Shown one piece after another: positions 7,592 to 17,297 of a DNA stretch of 64,000 nt. The notes beneath the pieces are model-generated. The model saw only the letters and a list, made by a program, of their open reading frames with translations. It searched no databases and was not told where the DNA came from. Position 1 is the first letter of the stretch; every line of letters begins with the position of its first letter. A program made the position numbers and the translations under genes. Source of the DNA: JAOUEA01 sp963790335 (GTDB taxonomy: Bacteria > Actinomycetota > UBA4738 > HRBIN12); the NCBI GenBank assembly GCA_963790335.1, contig CAWBOB010000005.1, positions 124,001-188,000 of the forward strand, in the 5' to 3' direction.

Positions 7592-9049
7592 TCAGCCCGG
7601 CTCGCCGGAGGCGATCTCTGCGAACGCACCCTCGCGGACCAGGTCGACGAGCGGCTCGAGATCCTGCGGTGCGGGCTCCCCTTCGCTGAGCCGAGCGACG
7701 ACGCTCCGCACCCGGTCCTTCGCTCGAGTCGTGCCTCCCCCGAGCGTGTGGCCCGTTCGCAGATCGACGCCCTGCGCTCCGATGCAGAGCTCGATCGCGA
7801 CGACGACGTGGCCGATCGTGACCATCTCCACGAGCCGGCGAGCGGCGAGCGGGGCCATCGTCGCTCGATCCTCGATGCCGGCGGCCTGCGTGGAGCTGAC
7901 TACCTCGTACGACACGGGCGCCGCCAGCGCGCGGGCGTCGGCCACGAGGGCCTGCACCGAGACCCCGAACATGTTGAGGGCGTCTTCGGCGAGCCCGTCG
8001 CGTGCGGCCAGCCCATGAGGCAACCCCGAGAACGGGGCGTGCACGAGCTTGAGGCACCGCTCCGCAGCGGCCGTGAGCACGGTGGCCAGCACGATCCGGA
8101 TCTGGTCGAGCGCCGCCGACAGGGCGAACGCGTCGAAGTTGCCGGCGCCCGTGATCGTGCCGCGATCCGGATCGACCACGGGGTTGCCCTGCGAGGCGTT
8201 GAGCTCCGTCTCGAGCTGGGTCAGCACGAAGCCGTACGTGTCACGCGCCGCGCCGTGCACCTGGGGCATCGTCCTGAAGCAGAGAGGGTCCTGCAGGTTG
8301 CGTGCCGCACCCGGCGTCAGCAGGTCGCTCCCGTCGAGCAGGCCGCGCAACCGCCCGATCGTCGCCACCACACCGGGGAACGGCCTGCTCTCGGCCACCG
8401 ACGCGTCCAGGATCGAGAGGTTCCCCCGGAAGGCTTCGAGGCTCAGCGCGCCCGCCACGTCGAGGCTGTCGAACAGCCGACCGCCGTCCCAGATAGCGAG
8501 CGATGCCATGCCGGTCGAGAACGCGTTGTTGTCGATCAAGGCCAGGCCCTCGCCGGCACCCAGCCGGACGTCGGCTCCCTCGAGCAGCCCGTGGGCGAGG
8601 TCGGCCATCGGCGCGAGGTCGGCCTGGCCGATCGAGCCGCGGGAGCGCACGATGGGCATCCGGTCGTGGTTCAGGGCGTCGATGACGAGGTGCGCGAGCG
8701 CCGGGCGTACGCCGACGGTCCCGGCAGCGAGACCGTTCAGGAGCCGAAGCATCGTGGCGCGCACGACATCGTGCTCGGCCATCGGCGGGCTCCCGACCCG
8801 GTGGTTGAGGATCAGCAGCCGGTTGTACGCGTCGATCTCGGCGGGATCGAGGCGCACGGACTTGCGCTCGCCGACGCCGGTCGTGAGGCCGTACACCTCG
8901 TCGCCCCGGGCGAGGGCCTCCTCCACCACGGCTCGCCCCTTCGACATGCGCTCGACGGCTGAGGGAGCGAGCGTGACGTGCTCGCCGCTGCGCGCGACAC
9001 GAACGAGGTCATCCAGGGCGAGCGAGCTTCCATCGATCATCACGGTCAT
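7592..9049 (-). CDS. Aromatic amino acid lyase (HAL/PAL) homologue lacking the MIO Ala-Ser-Gly triad
   Basis: The fold is that of histidine/phenylalanine ammonia-lyases, and 485 residues is near the usual ~510. Family landmarks are present: YGLTTGVG with Tyr53, QDPLCFRTMPQVHG, ELNASQGNPVV and GNFDAFA. The catalytic MIO prosthetic group normally forms from Ala-Ser-Gly in GSVGASGDLAP. Here the segment reads GSIGQADLAP (residues 138-147), so the triad is absent and the loop is one residue shorter. The usual ALLNG becomes ALIDN. Ordinary ammonia-lyase chemistry is therefore doubtful, and the protein may be a non-MIO subfamily with another activity. ATG at 9049 follows a hairpin that separates it from the ABC operon upstream. 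Confidence 0.8.
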   Translation of the reverse strand: MTVMIDGSSLALDDLVRVARSGEHVTLAPSAVERMSKGRAVVEEALARGDEVYGLTTGVGERKSVRLDPAEIDAYNRLLILNHRVGSPPMAEHDVVRATMLRLLNGLAAGTVGVRPALAHLVIDALNHDRMPIVRSRGSIGQADLAPMADLAHGLLEGADVRLGAGEGLALIDNNAFSTGMASLAIWDGGRLFDSLDVAGALSLEAFRGNLSILDASVAESRPFPGVVATIGRLRGLLDGSDLLTPGAARNLQDPLCFRTMPQVHGAARDTYGFVLTQLETELNASQGNPVVDPDRGTITGAGNFDAFALSAALDQIRIVLATVLTAAAERCLKLVHAPFSGLPHGLAARDGLAEDALNMFGVSVQALVADARALAAPVSYEVVSSTQAAGIEDRATMAPLAARRLVEMVTIGHVVVAIELCIGAQGVDLRTGHTLGGGTTRAKDRVRSVVARLSEGEPAPQDLEPLVDLVREGAFAEIASGEPG

Positions 9050-9078
9050 GTAGCGTAGACCAGTCCCATGGGAGCACC

Positions 9079-9103
9079 GAGGGCGGCCCGCAGGGCCGCC
9101 CTC
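9079..9103 (-). terminator. Hairpin after the betaine-type ABC operon
   Basis: A perfect 11-bp inverted repeat (GAGGGCGGCCC / GGGCCGCCCTC) with a GCA loop lies just beyond the stop of the binding-protein gene. There is no clear U tract, which is common in GC-rich genomes. It probably ends the ABC transcript before the lyase homologue. Confidence 0.6.
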
Positions 9104-9106
9104 AGG

Positions 9107-10155
9107 TCAGGGCCGGTACCGCTGATGGGTCGTTAGCGAGGCTGCAGGCAGCCATGCCTCCCACACATCTGGATTCGCGTCGACCCATGCCTGGGCCGCT
9201 TCGACGGGGATCGGTGCCGTCGTTGATGGCAAGCGCGACCGAGTTCTGATCCTCCTCGGTCCACGGAAATTGGACAGGAACTCGAACGCCGCCGGGTCCT
9301 TCGTCCTCGAGCTGCGCACTGAACGCCTTGTACAGCACGTCGTCGGCGTAGTCACAGGCGTACCCGTCGGCGTCCGGCTTCGCGATCGCGCGGCGCATTG
9401 GGCGTTGCCCTCGTACGGGCGGAAGCTCGACCTCGACCAGGTCGTACTTCTGCTGGGCCCAGTGGGGAGCCCAGAAGTACATCAGCAACGGATCCTGGTT
9501 GGCGAACGCCTTGTCGAGGGCCGCCAGCGATCCCGTTTCCGAACCTGAGTAAACGAACTCGAAATCGAGACCGAGGTTCTGGGCGATCTCCTCATCGTAG
9601 AAGCCGAAGTTCGGGTCGGAACCGAGGAACTGCCCCTTGTCGCCGGTCTCGTCGGTCGCGAAGACTTCCTCGTTGCCCTTGATGCCCTGGTCAGGAAGCG
9701 AACTCGGGGTGCTCATCGACCACGTACGACGGCATGAACCAACCGATGTTGGCGAGTAATGCCCAGCTCACCCCCGTCGACTACTCCGCCGCTCGGGTTC
9801 TCGATGTACTGCTTGTAGTCCTTCGGGTGCACCGACGGCCACACCTCCAGCGACGCGTCGATGTCACCGGTCTGCATCGCCGAGAACTGAGGCGAACTCG
9901 TCGATCTTGACCAGTTCGACCTCACACCCCATCTCCTGCTGCATCACGGCTGCCGCCACCGCGGCGTTGGCCTCCGCGCCTACCCATGCATTGACCGCGA
10001 GGTTGATCGGCTCGCTTCCGCACTGGGCGGCAGTGGTCCCGCCGCCGGTGTCGCCACCGGCATCGGTCCCCTCCTGAACGTCGCTGCAGGCTGCCGCGAA
10101 CAACGCGGTCACCCCGAGACCAGCGACGAGCACGCTTCCAGCCTGGGATCCTCAT
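9107..10155 (-). pseudogene. Glycine betaine/proline-type ABC substrate-binding protein, multiply frameshifted
   Basis: Reading across frames gives an OpuAC/ProX-like binding protein. It has a lipoprotein signal (ALFAAACSD), then NLAVNAWVGAEANAAV, QFSAMQTGDIDASLEVWPS, ALLANIGWFMPSYVVDEHPEF, DPLLMYFWAPHW and AAQAWVDANPDVWEAWLP at the C terminus. At least six one-base shifts are needed: near 10140, 9895, 9770, 9695, 9400 and 9230-9320. Every conserved block is intact in some frame, which points to sequence errors more than decay. The likely ATG at 10155 has GGAAGGGAAGGGGG upstream. WPS and the C-terminal Trp-rich motifs suit a quaternary-amine ligand cage, but the ligand is inferred. Confidence 0.75.
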
Positions 10156-10159
10156 GCTT

Positions 10160-12230
10160 CCCCCTTCCCTTCCGTCGGATCGAACGATCGCCCGCAGGCG
10201 GGGCCACCAGTCGGCCCATCAGCCCGACCGGACCGCGCAGCGTGCTGGGCGCAGTTCCCATCGATTGAGTTATACGGTCGAGGACGACCGCGAGGAGCAG
10301 GATCGATAGACCCCGCCACGAGCCCGCGGCCGATCGTTCCGCTTCGAGAGTGCCACCAGGACCTCGAAACCGAGGCCGCCCCCTCCGATCAGCCCGGCGA
10401 TGATCACACGGACGAGCGCCATCATGATCGTCTGGTTCACCCCGAGCAGGATCGATGGGCGGGCCAAGGGGAACTGCACCTTCCACAGGAGCTGACGTGG
10501 CGTCGCGCCGTAGCGACTCGGCGGCCTCGACCGTCTCTTTCGGCACGCTTCTGATGCCGTGACTCGTGAGGCGGATGCCGACCGGAAGCGCGTAGATGAC
10601 CGAAGCGATCACGCCGGGGACTCGCCCCGGCGCGAACAGCAAGAACACCGGCACCAGGTAGACGAAGGCGGGCATCGTCTGCATCGCGTCGAGTACCGGC
10701 CTGATCGCACCCTCGAGCCGATCGTTGCGCGCCGTCAGCACACCGATCGGGATCGCGATCGCGACCGTCAGCGCGACCGACGCCAGCACTTGGGTGAGCG
10801 TGATCATCGACACGTCCCACGTCCCGAGCAGCCCGATGCCGAGCACGCAGGCGAACGCGCCGATGGCCAAGCGGGCGCCACTGACGCGCAAGGCGACGGC
10901 TGCCGCAGCTCCAGCCACCATCCACCAGGGCAAGCCCGACCAACAGCTCTTGGAGCGGGTCAAGCAGCCATGTGAGCAGGAACCTCGACGATGCCTCCGG
11001 CGATGCCATCGAGGTGTCTCTTGTGACCAGGTCACGACCGCGTTCGCCGGCGCGGCGACCGAGAACGTCCAACGCCTCGGGGAAGTCCTGTTGGCGCAGG
11101 ACCTCGCGGCCGATCACCACCGCCGCCACGGTCGACGCGGCGAGGCCGCGGCCCACATGGCGCGCCGCGAGACGCGCCGTCCGCCGAGTGCGGATGCCGG
11201 CATCGGCCTTGCGATCGCGAATGCTCCAGGCCGTAGTCACACGATCCAGCACGATGGCCATGACGACGATGGCGATGCCCGCCGTTCAGCGCCTGGCCGA
11301 CGTCGAAGGTCTTCAGACCGTCCAACACCTGCCTGCCGAGGCCCGGCCCCCGACGAAGGCGGCGATCACGACCATGCCGAGGGCCATCATGATGGTCTGG
11401 TTGACGCCGAGCATGATCGACGGCTTCGCGAGCGGGATCTGCACCTTGCGGAGCGTTTGGCGTGGTGTCGATCCGTAGGCTTCCGAGACCTCGAGCGCGA
11501 CCGGCGACACGTTGCGGATACCCAGAGCAGTGAGGCGTACCGCCGGCGGAAGGGCGAAGATGACAGTGGCGATCAGCGCGGGCGGAGCGCCGATGCCGAG
11601 CAGCAGTACGCAGGGCAACAAATATGAGTACGCGGGGATCGTCTGCATGGCGTCGAGGAAGCCACGGAGGACGCGCTCCACCCGCGGCTTGCGACCGGCC
11701 CAGATGCCGAGCGGCACCCCGATCCGATCGACGACACGCCCACCGAGACGAGCACGAGCGACAGGGTTTCGATGCTGTCCTCCCACACGCCGAGCACGCC
11801 GAACGTCGCGATCCCGGCCGCGGTCAACACGGCCATCCGCCACCCGGCGAACATGCCGGCGAGGGCGCGGTCCCAGCGGTGAGGAAGCCGAGCCAGGTGA
11901 TCCGGGTCGAGACCGGCTCACCGCCTGCACGAGCGACGTGCATCGATGCGTTTCGATCGGGTTGAGGATGTACGACGAACAGCCAGTGGGTCGCGCGGTT
12001 GTGCGATCGATCCCAGCTCGACGTCGAGCGAACCAGTCGTCAGATGACCAGCCCATCCGGTCGGGGAAGCCGGGCGAGAGCCACAGCATGCCGATCGCCG
12101 CGATGACCGCCGCCAGCGACGATCCACGTGATGCGTGCGGGCCAGCCGATTCGGCGCCGCGTGGAGCCACGGCGGGCGCGGGCCTCGCGGCCGACGACGT
12201 CGATCGCTCAGGTGGCGCGATCGCCACGGC
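10160..12230 (-). pseudogene. Betaine-type ABC permease with two fused transmembrane domains, multiply frameshifted
   Basis: Two ProW-like permease modules follow each other with no plausible stop/start between them. Module 1 (about 11.3-11.9 kb) shows FLDAMQTIPAYSYLLP and YGSTPRQTLRKVQIPLAKPSI. A linker with a membrane segment leads to module 2 (about 10.3-10.95 kb) with VLDAMQTMPAFVYLVP and FPLARPSILLGVNQTIMMAL. Both EAA-type loops that contact the ATPase are recognisable. One-base shifts near 11830, 11730, 11330, 10935, 10500 and 10345 break the frame. The likely start is GTG near 12227, overlapping the ATPase end. The boundaries are approximate. The intact protein would have roughly 680 residues. 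Confidence 0.68.
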
Positions 12231-13317
12231 ATACCTGCCCTCGACGAGCGCCGCCATCACGGCCGCGCGGTCGATCCGCCCGAGCACATCCTCGCCTTCG
12301 TCGACCACCCGAAGCGGCCGGTCGGATGCGGCCAGGCCCGGGATCAACTCCTGCACGACGGTGTCGGCTGCGACGTCGGCCCGCGTACTCGCGTCCGTCG
12401 CCCGTTCGGACCGGGCGCGATGATCGCCCGCGCGGTCAGCACATGGGCACGAGGCACGTCCTTCGTGAAGTCGGCCACGTAGTCGTCGGCCGGTGTGCGC
12501 GACGACCTCCTCAGGCGTGCCTACCTGCACGAACACGCCGTCCTTCATGATCGCGATGCGATCCCCGAGCTTCAGCGCCTCAGCGAGGTCGTGGGTGATG
12601 AAGATCATCGTCTTCTTCAGATCACGTTCAGGAGCGACCGATCTGGTCCTGCATGTCGCGGCGGATCAACGGGATCGAGCGCGCTGAAGGGTTCGTCGAA
12701 CAGCATGATCTCGGGATCGTTGGCCAGGGCTCGCGCGAGACCGACTCGTTGTTGCATGCCACCTGAAAGCTCATCCGGATACGAGTCTCCCCATCCCTCG
12801 AGCCCGACCTTCGTCGAGCACCTCCTCCGCCTTCGCTGTGCGCACGTCCTTGTCGACCTTGCCTTGCACCTCGAGCCCGAACGCGACGTTGTCCAGCGAT
12901 CGTGCGGTGTGGGAGGAGACCGAAATGCTGGAAGACCATGCTGACCTTGGCCGGCGAACCTCGCGCAGCCGTCTTCGTCGAGTGCACGACATCGTCGCCG
13001 TCGATCAGCACCTCGCCCGCGTCGGGTCGTGCGATGCGGTTGATCATGCGCACGAGCGTGGACTTGCCCGAACCCGAGAGGCCCATCACCACGAAGACCT
13101 CGCCTTGCGCGACGTCGAACGACACGTCACGGACCGCGACCACGCACCCGGTCTTGGCGAGCAGTTCCTGGCGCGGCAGATCCGCATCGGATGTGCCCAC
13201 GATGCGATCGGCCTTCGGCCCGTAGACCTTCCACACGTTGCGACACGAGACCGTCGAGGTCGTCGTCTCGGCCAAGGCGTGCACCCCCTCCCGGGTCGGG
13301 TCCTCGGCGGACCCCAT
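12230..13317 (-). pseudogene. Betaine-type ABC ATP-binding protein (OpuAA/ProV-like), multiply frameshifted
   Basis: The ATPase of the same importer. In frame from 13317: KVYGPKADRIV, Walker A GLSGSGKST and the Q-loop FQHFGLLPHRT. After shifts near 12915 and 12790 the signature and Walker B regions continue (ARALANDP-like, FDEPFSALDPLIRRDMQDQ). Another shift leads to ITHDLAEALKLGDRIAIMKDG. A C-terminal regulatory part with a CBS-like segment (RPLRVVDEGEDVLGRIDRAAVMAALVEGRY) follows, as in OpuAA/ProV. The start could be ATG 13317 or GTG 13293. It is the first gene of the ATPase-permease-binding protein order. Confidence 0.72.
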
Positions 13318-13403
13318 CGTCCGGATCGCCAGATAGTCGGCCCGCACGCGGAAGCGCGCAAGTCAAGGGTTGCGCAGCCGGCAACGGTGGGCGCGGCCGC
13401 CGC

Positions 13404-14252
13404 TCAGCCGAGCCCCAACGAGACCAGGCCCGCCACGACCAAGGCGATGCCCGCGTACTGGTTCACCACCGGTCGTTCGTGCAGGAACGCGACCGACAAC
13501 CCGACGGCGATCAAGGGGAACACCGCCGAGGCGATCAGCACGATCGAGACGAGACCGCGAGAGGCGCCCATCGAGTAGGTCACCACACCGAGCAGGTCCG
13601 CGGCGCCCGACGCCAGCGCCCAGACGAGTGCGAGGTTCCACCCGAGGCCACCGAACTCCCGGCGCCGGACGAACGACAGCGCTGCGAACATGCCGAGCTG
13701 GGCACATCGTGACGCCCAGAGACCTGGGACCCATCCGACTTCCTGGGCGAAGTAGCCGAGCAGGAAGCCGCCGACGCCGAACAGCACCGACGACACGACG
13801 GCCCATGGAAGTCCCGGGGCCCGGGTGTGGGTGCCGGCGCGCAGCTTCGCGAGATCGGTCGAGGTGAGCATGACGCCGACCACCGTCAGCACGCCTCCGA
13901 GGATCGCCGGAGGTCCGGGACGCTCACCGAGGAAGACGACCGCCAAGGTCACGCCGACCACCGCATACGTCGCGCCGATCGGTGAGACCACCGCCACGGG
14001 TCCGAGCTGCAGCGCCCGGTAGTGCGACAGGTACGCGCCGCCCGACGCGAGCCCGTTCAACACCACGAACCCGGCGTAGGGCGCGATCACGCGAGGACTG
14101 TGACCGCCGGCGATCATGATGGCCGTCATGACCGCGGCGCTGAACAGCTGAGCGACCGCCACGGTGGGGAGGCTTCCCATGCGCCGACCACCGACCGCGC
14201 CGGTGTAGTCGGCGAGGCCCCAGCCGAGCGCGGCCGCGAGGCCGAAGATCAC
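13404..14252 (-). CDS. EamA/DMT-family membrane transporter
   Basis: Integral membrane protein of 282 residues with about ten hydrophobic segments in two repeated halves, the pattern of the drug/metabolite (EamA) superfamily. The duplicated motif appears as VAVVSPIGATYAVVGVTLAVVFLGERP in the first half and VSIVLIASAVFPLIAVGLSVAFLHERP in the second. GTG at 14252 overlaps the acyl-CoA ligase stop (GTGA), so it is the last gene of a three-gene coupled operon. The cargo is unknown; a carboxylate or CoA-pathway metabolite is a guess from context. Confidence 0.82.
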   Translation of the reverse strand: MIFGLAAALGWGLADYTGAVGGRRMGSLPTVAVAQLFSAAVMTAIMIAGGHSPRVIAPYAGFVVLNGLASGGAYLSHYRALQLGPVAVVSPIGATYAVVGVTLAVVFLGERPGPPAILGGVLTVVGVMLTSTDLAKLRAGTHTRAPGLPWAVVSSVLFGVGGFLLGYFAQEVGWVPGLWASRCAQLGMFAALSFVRRREFGGLGWNLALVWALASGAADLLGVVTYSMGASRGLVSIVLIASAVFPLIAVGLSVAFLHERPVVNQYAGIALVVAGLVSLGLG

Positions 14253-16375
14253 TCGGGGAGGACTTCCGCGAGGGCGTCGACCGCCACGGCGCCCCGCTCG
14301 CCGACGAGCAGCGGGTTGGCCTCGAACGAGGTCAGCCGGCTCCGCAGATCGTGGGCGATGCGGGCGATCGCCGCGACCGCCGCTGCCGTCGCACCCAGGT
14401 CGTGCGTGGTGGCGTCGAGCCCGCAGTGCCCGGCCTGCTCGGCGACGTAGGCGCGGGCCTGCGCCGGGGTCAGCGGGCAGGGCACGAATGTCGCGTCCCC
14501 CTGCTCGGCCAGTGCGCCGCCGGGTCGGATCGTGATCATCGGCCCGAAGCGTTCGTCGACGACCGCGCCGACGAGTACTTCGGTGCCGCGCACCATCTGC
14601 TGCACGAGCACCTTGGGCGCGCGCGCGCCCGCGCGACGGGCCGCCTCGAGCACCTCGGCCGCCGCGACCTCCACGTCGGTGGCGTTGCGAAGATCGAACC
14701 GAACCCCGCCGAGCTTCGCCTTGTGCGGGATCTCAGGAGCCTGCGCCTTCACGACGACCGGGAACCCGATCGCGCGGGCGAAGGCGGCCGCCTCGCCGGG
14801 TGATGACACCGTGCGCTCGCGGGGGCGGTCGACGCCGTACAACCCGAGGATGCGCGCGCCGGACTCTTCGTCGATCGGCCCTGCATGACCCCGGAGCACC
14901 CGAAGCGCCTTCACGCGGTTGCTGTGCGGAGCCAGGTCGTCGACGGTCGCGCGGCGCTTCGACCCCTGCAACTCGACGAGCGCCTTGATCGCGCCCGCCG
15001 ACGCGTGATGGCCCTGCAAGAAGGGAAGCCGGTGCGCATCGGTGAATCGCTTCGCCGAGGAGATGTAGGCGAGCGGGCTCATCGCGACGCTCACGAACGC
15101 CACGCCGGTGTCGCGCCGGAGCTGGGTCACCTTCCGAAGCACGGGATCGGCCCACGGCGTCTCGCCCTCGAGGCGCGGCGGGAACGCGTCGAACGCGATC
15201 AGGCCGACCGCAGGATCGTTGGCGAGCGCTTCCAACGCGCCTTCGTACATGGCGGTCTCGACCGCGGCCTGCCCGGTCACGTCGAGAGGATTGTTCTGCG
15301 ACGCGTAGCCCGGCAGCACCCTCTTCAGCCTCCGTCGCGTCGCCGGCGCCAGCTCGGGAAGGTCGAGCCCCGCGGCGCCGGCGGCCTCGGCGAACAGCGT
15401 GCAGGCACCGCCGGACTGCAACGCGGCGGCGACGCCGGACGGGCGCAGCCGGCGCACGTGGGACAGGAGCACCGCCGCCTCGAACATCGTGACGGGATCC
15501 TCGACGAGGATCACCCCCTGAGCTCGGAGCCAGGCGTCGCGCAGCGTCGTGTTGCCGGCGAGCGCGCCCGTGTGGGCCACGATGGATCGGCGGGCGGCGA
15601 CGCTGCGCCCTTCGGGAGCGCAGATCAGCACCGGCTTGCCCGCCGCGCGCAACGCGTCGAGCCCGCGCCCGATGCTCTCCACGTCGCGCATCGTCTCGAT
15701 GTAGCTCGTCACGACCTTGGTCTTCGTGTCGCCGGCCGCCCACTCGAACATGTCGCCGAGACCCAGCACGGCCTCGTTGCCCACGCCGAGGATGATGCGG
15801 AGCCCTACGCCGCGATCCGATGCCTGCTGGTTCATCGACCAGGCCACCGTTCCGCTCTGGCTGATCACGCTGATCGAGCCGGGGCGCGGTTCCGGCGGAG
15901 GGGTCGTGCCGTACGGCGCGGCACGCTCGACGTAGTTCACGAAGCCTTCGACGTTGGGGCCGAGCACGGGGATGCCGGTGCGAAGCGCCGCCTCACGAAG
16001 CTCGTGCTGCAACGCGACACCATCGGGTCCGGCCTCGGCGAACCCCGACGAGACCACCATGATGCCGTTGACCCCCCGCCTGCCGCAGTCGTCGATCATG
16101 CGCACCACGACGCGGGCCGGCACCACGAACACGACGAGGTCGACACCGCGCGGCAGCTCGCCGATCGAATGCAGGCACGGCCGCCCCCACACCTCGTCGT
16201 ACTTGGGGTTGACCGGGTACAGCTCACCGTCGTAGCCGATGTGGCGGAGCGACCGCTCGATCTCGGGCGCCCAGGAGTCGGGGGACTCCGACGCCCCGAC
16301 GACGGCGATCGAGCGTGGCGCGAGCAGCGGGGTCAGATCGTAGCGGGGGCGCGCCGCTCGACGCCGTGGGCTCAC
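14249..16375 (-). CDS. NDP-forming acyl-CoA ligase (acetate-CoA ligase family, fused alpha-beta chain)
   Basis: Interconverts an acyl-CoA and the free acid with synthesis or use of ATP or GTP. The 708 residues carry an N-terminal CoA-binding domain (SIAVVGASESPDSW, YPVNPKY) and succinyl-CoA-ligase-like domains. SIVAHTGALAG holds the likely phosphohistidine. A C-terminal ATP-grasp domain follows (FPVVVKAQAPEIPHKAKLGGV, FEANPLLV). This is the single-chain arrangement seen in many bacteria. GTG at 16375 overlaps the hydratase stop, and its own stop overlaps the EamA start. The acyl substrate is not evident; the adjacent enoyl-CoA hydratase suggests a short or branched carboxylic acid pathway. 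Confidence 0.88.
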   Translation of the reverse strand: MSPRRRAARPRYDLTPLLAPRSIAVVGASESPDSWAPEIERSLRHIGYDGELYPVNPKYDEVWGRPCLHSIGELPRGVDLVVFVVPARVVVRMIDDCGRRGVNGIMVVSSGFAEAGPDGVALQHELREAALRTGIPVLGPNVEGFVNYVERAAPYGTTPPPEPRPGSISVISQSGTVAWSMNQQASDRGVGLRIILGVGNEAVLGLGDMFEWAAGDTKTKVVTSYIETMRDVESIGRGLDALRAAGKPVLICAPEGRSVAARRSIVAHTGALAGNTTLRDAWLRAQGVILVEDPVTMFEAAVLLSHVRRLRPSGVAAALQSGGACTLFAEAAGAAGLDLPELAPATRRRLKRVLPGYASQNNPLDVTGQAAVETAMYEGALEALANDPAVGLIAFDAFPPRLEGETPWADPVLRKVTQLRRDTGVAFVSVAMSPLAYISSAKRFTDAHRLPFLQGHHASAGAIKALVELQGSKRRATVDDLAPHSNRVKALRVLRGHAGPIDEESGARILGLYGVDRPRERTVSSPGEAAAFARAIGFPVVVKAQAPEIPHKAKLGGVRFDLRNATDVEVAAAEVLEAARRAGARAPKVLVQQMVRGTEVLVGAVVDERFGPMITIRPGGALAEQGDATFVPCPLTPAQARAYVAEQAGHCGLDATTHDLGATAAAVAAIARIAHDLRSRLTSFEANPLLVGERGAVAVDALAEVLPE

Positions 16376-17208
16376 CCGCCTTCCCCGCGGAAGCGGGCGT
16401 CACGCCATGCGATCGCGGCCTTGAGGCCTCGTTCCTGCGTGATGCGACGGAACTCGTCGCGCGCCGGAAGGTTCGCCGTCTCGATCATCACGTCGAGCTC
16501 GGTGTTCGAGGCCATCGCCGCCCGGAACCCGGCGACGTCCCACGTTCGGTTCACGGCTCGCTTCGTCGTCTGCACGACGAACGGCTCGTTCTTGGCGATC
16601 TCGTTCGCGAGCGCCAGCGTGGCCTCGGCGAGATCGTCGACCGGCACCACTCGATTCACCATGCCGATGCGCAGCGCTTCGTCGGCGCTCACGCGGTCCT
16701 CGCCGGTGAACAGCAGCTCCTTTGCCCTGCGCACCCCGACCACCCACGGCAGGAACATCGACACCACGCCCGAGCCGAACCGGATGTCGACGTAGCCGAA
16801 CTTCGCGTCGTCGGCGACCACCGCGAGATCGCACGCGAGCATGAGGTCCGTGCCGCCGGCCAGGCAATACGACTGCACCTGCGCGATCGTGGGCTTGGGG
16901 CACTCGGTGAGCTCGAGCATGCGTTCCGTCGAGAGCGCGAGCTCCTCGTGCCAGTAGCGGGCGTCGTGCTGGCCACCTTCGGCGTCCTCGTTCAGGTCGT
17001 AGCCCGCACAGAACGCACGTCCGGCTCCGCTCAGGATCACCACGCTCACCGAATCGTCGCGACCCGCGTCGCGCACCGCGACCGACAGCGCATCGAGCAG
17101 CTCGCCGTTCAGGGCGTTCAGGGAATCAGGCCGGTTCATCGTCAGGCGCCGCACGGGACCGGTGTCCTCGACGAGCAGCACTGGTTCGTCGGCGGTGGCG
17201 TCGGTCAC
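16372..17208 (-). CDS. Enoyl-CoA hydratase/isomerase (crotonase family)
   Basis: Crotonase-fold enzyme of 278 residues. The oxyanion-hole segments are visible as AFCAGYDL and the SYCLAGGTDLMLACDLAVVADDA region. FGYVDIRFGSGVVSMFLP lies where catalytic acids often sit. The usual Glu pair of true hydratases is not obvious, so hydratase, isomerase or another crotonase reaction remains possible. GTG at 17208 has GAGGGGACCCCA before it. It is the first gene of the operon leading to the acyl-CoA ligase and EamA transporter, with 4-bp overlaps at both junctions. Confidence 0.85.
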   Translation of the reverse strand: MTDATADEPVLLVEDTGPVRRLTMNRPDSLNALNGELLDALSVAVRDAGRDDSVSVVILSGAGRAFCAGYDLNEDAEGGQHDARYWHEELALSTERMLELTECPKPTIAQVQSYCLAGGTDLMLACDLAVVADDAKFGYVDIRFGSGVVSMFLPWVVGVRRAKELLFTGEDRVSADEALRIGMVNRVVPVDDLAEATLALANEIAKNEPFVVQTTKRAVNRTWDVAGFRAAMASNTELDVMIETANLPARDEFRRITQERGLKAAIAWRDARFRGEGG

Positions 17209-17297
17209 TGGGGTCCCCTCTCCTCGGAGTCGACGAGTGGCCGCGATGCTAGCAACGGCCGGACCGATCTCGGGCGCCGATCCAGGACCGTCGGGGG

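Noticed and set aside
7592..9049. Calling the lyase homologue a functional HutH
   Set aside because: The MIO triad is absent and no other histidine-degradation gene is adjacent.
9107..13317. Interpreting the ABC operon as an ancient pseudogene cluster
   Set aside because: Only single-base indels are seen, all key motifs are retained and shifts compensate locally, which favours sequence error.
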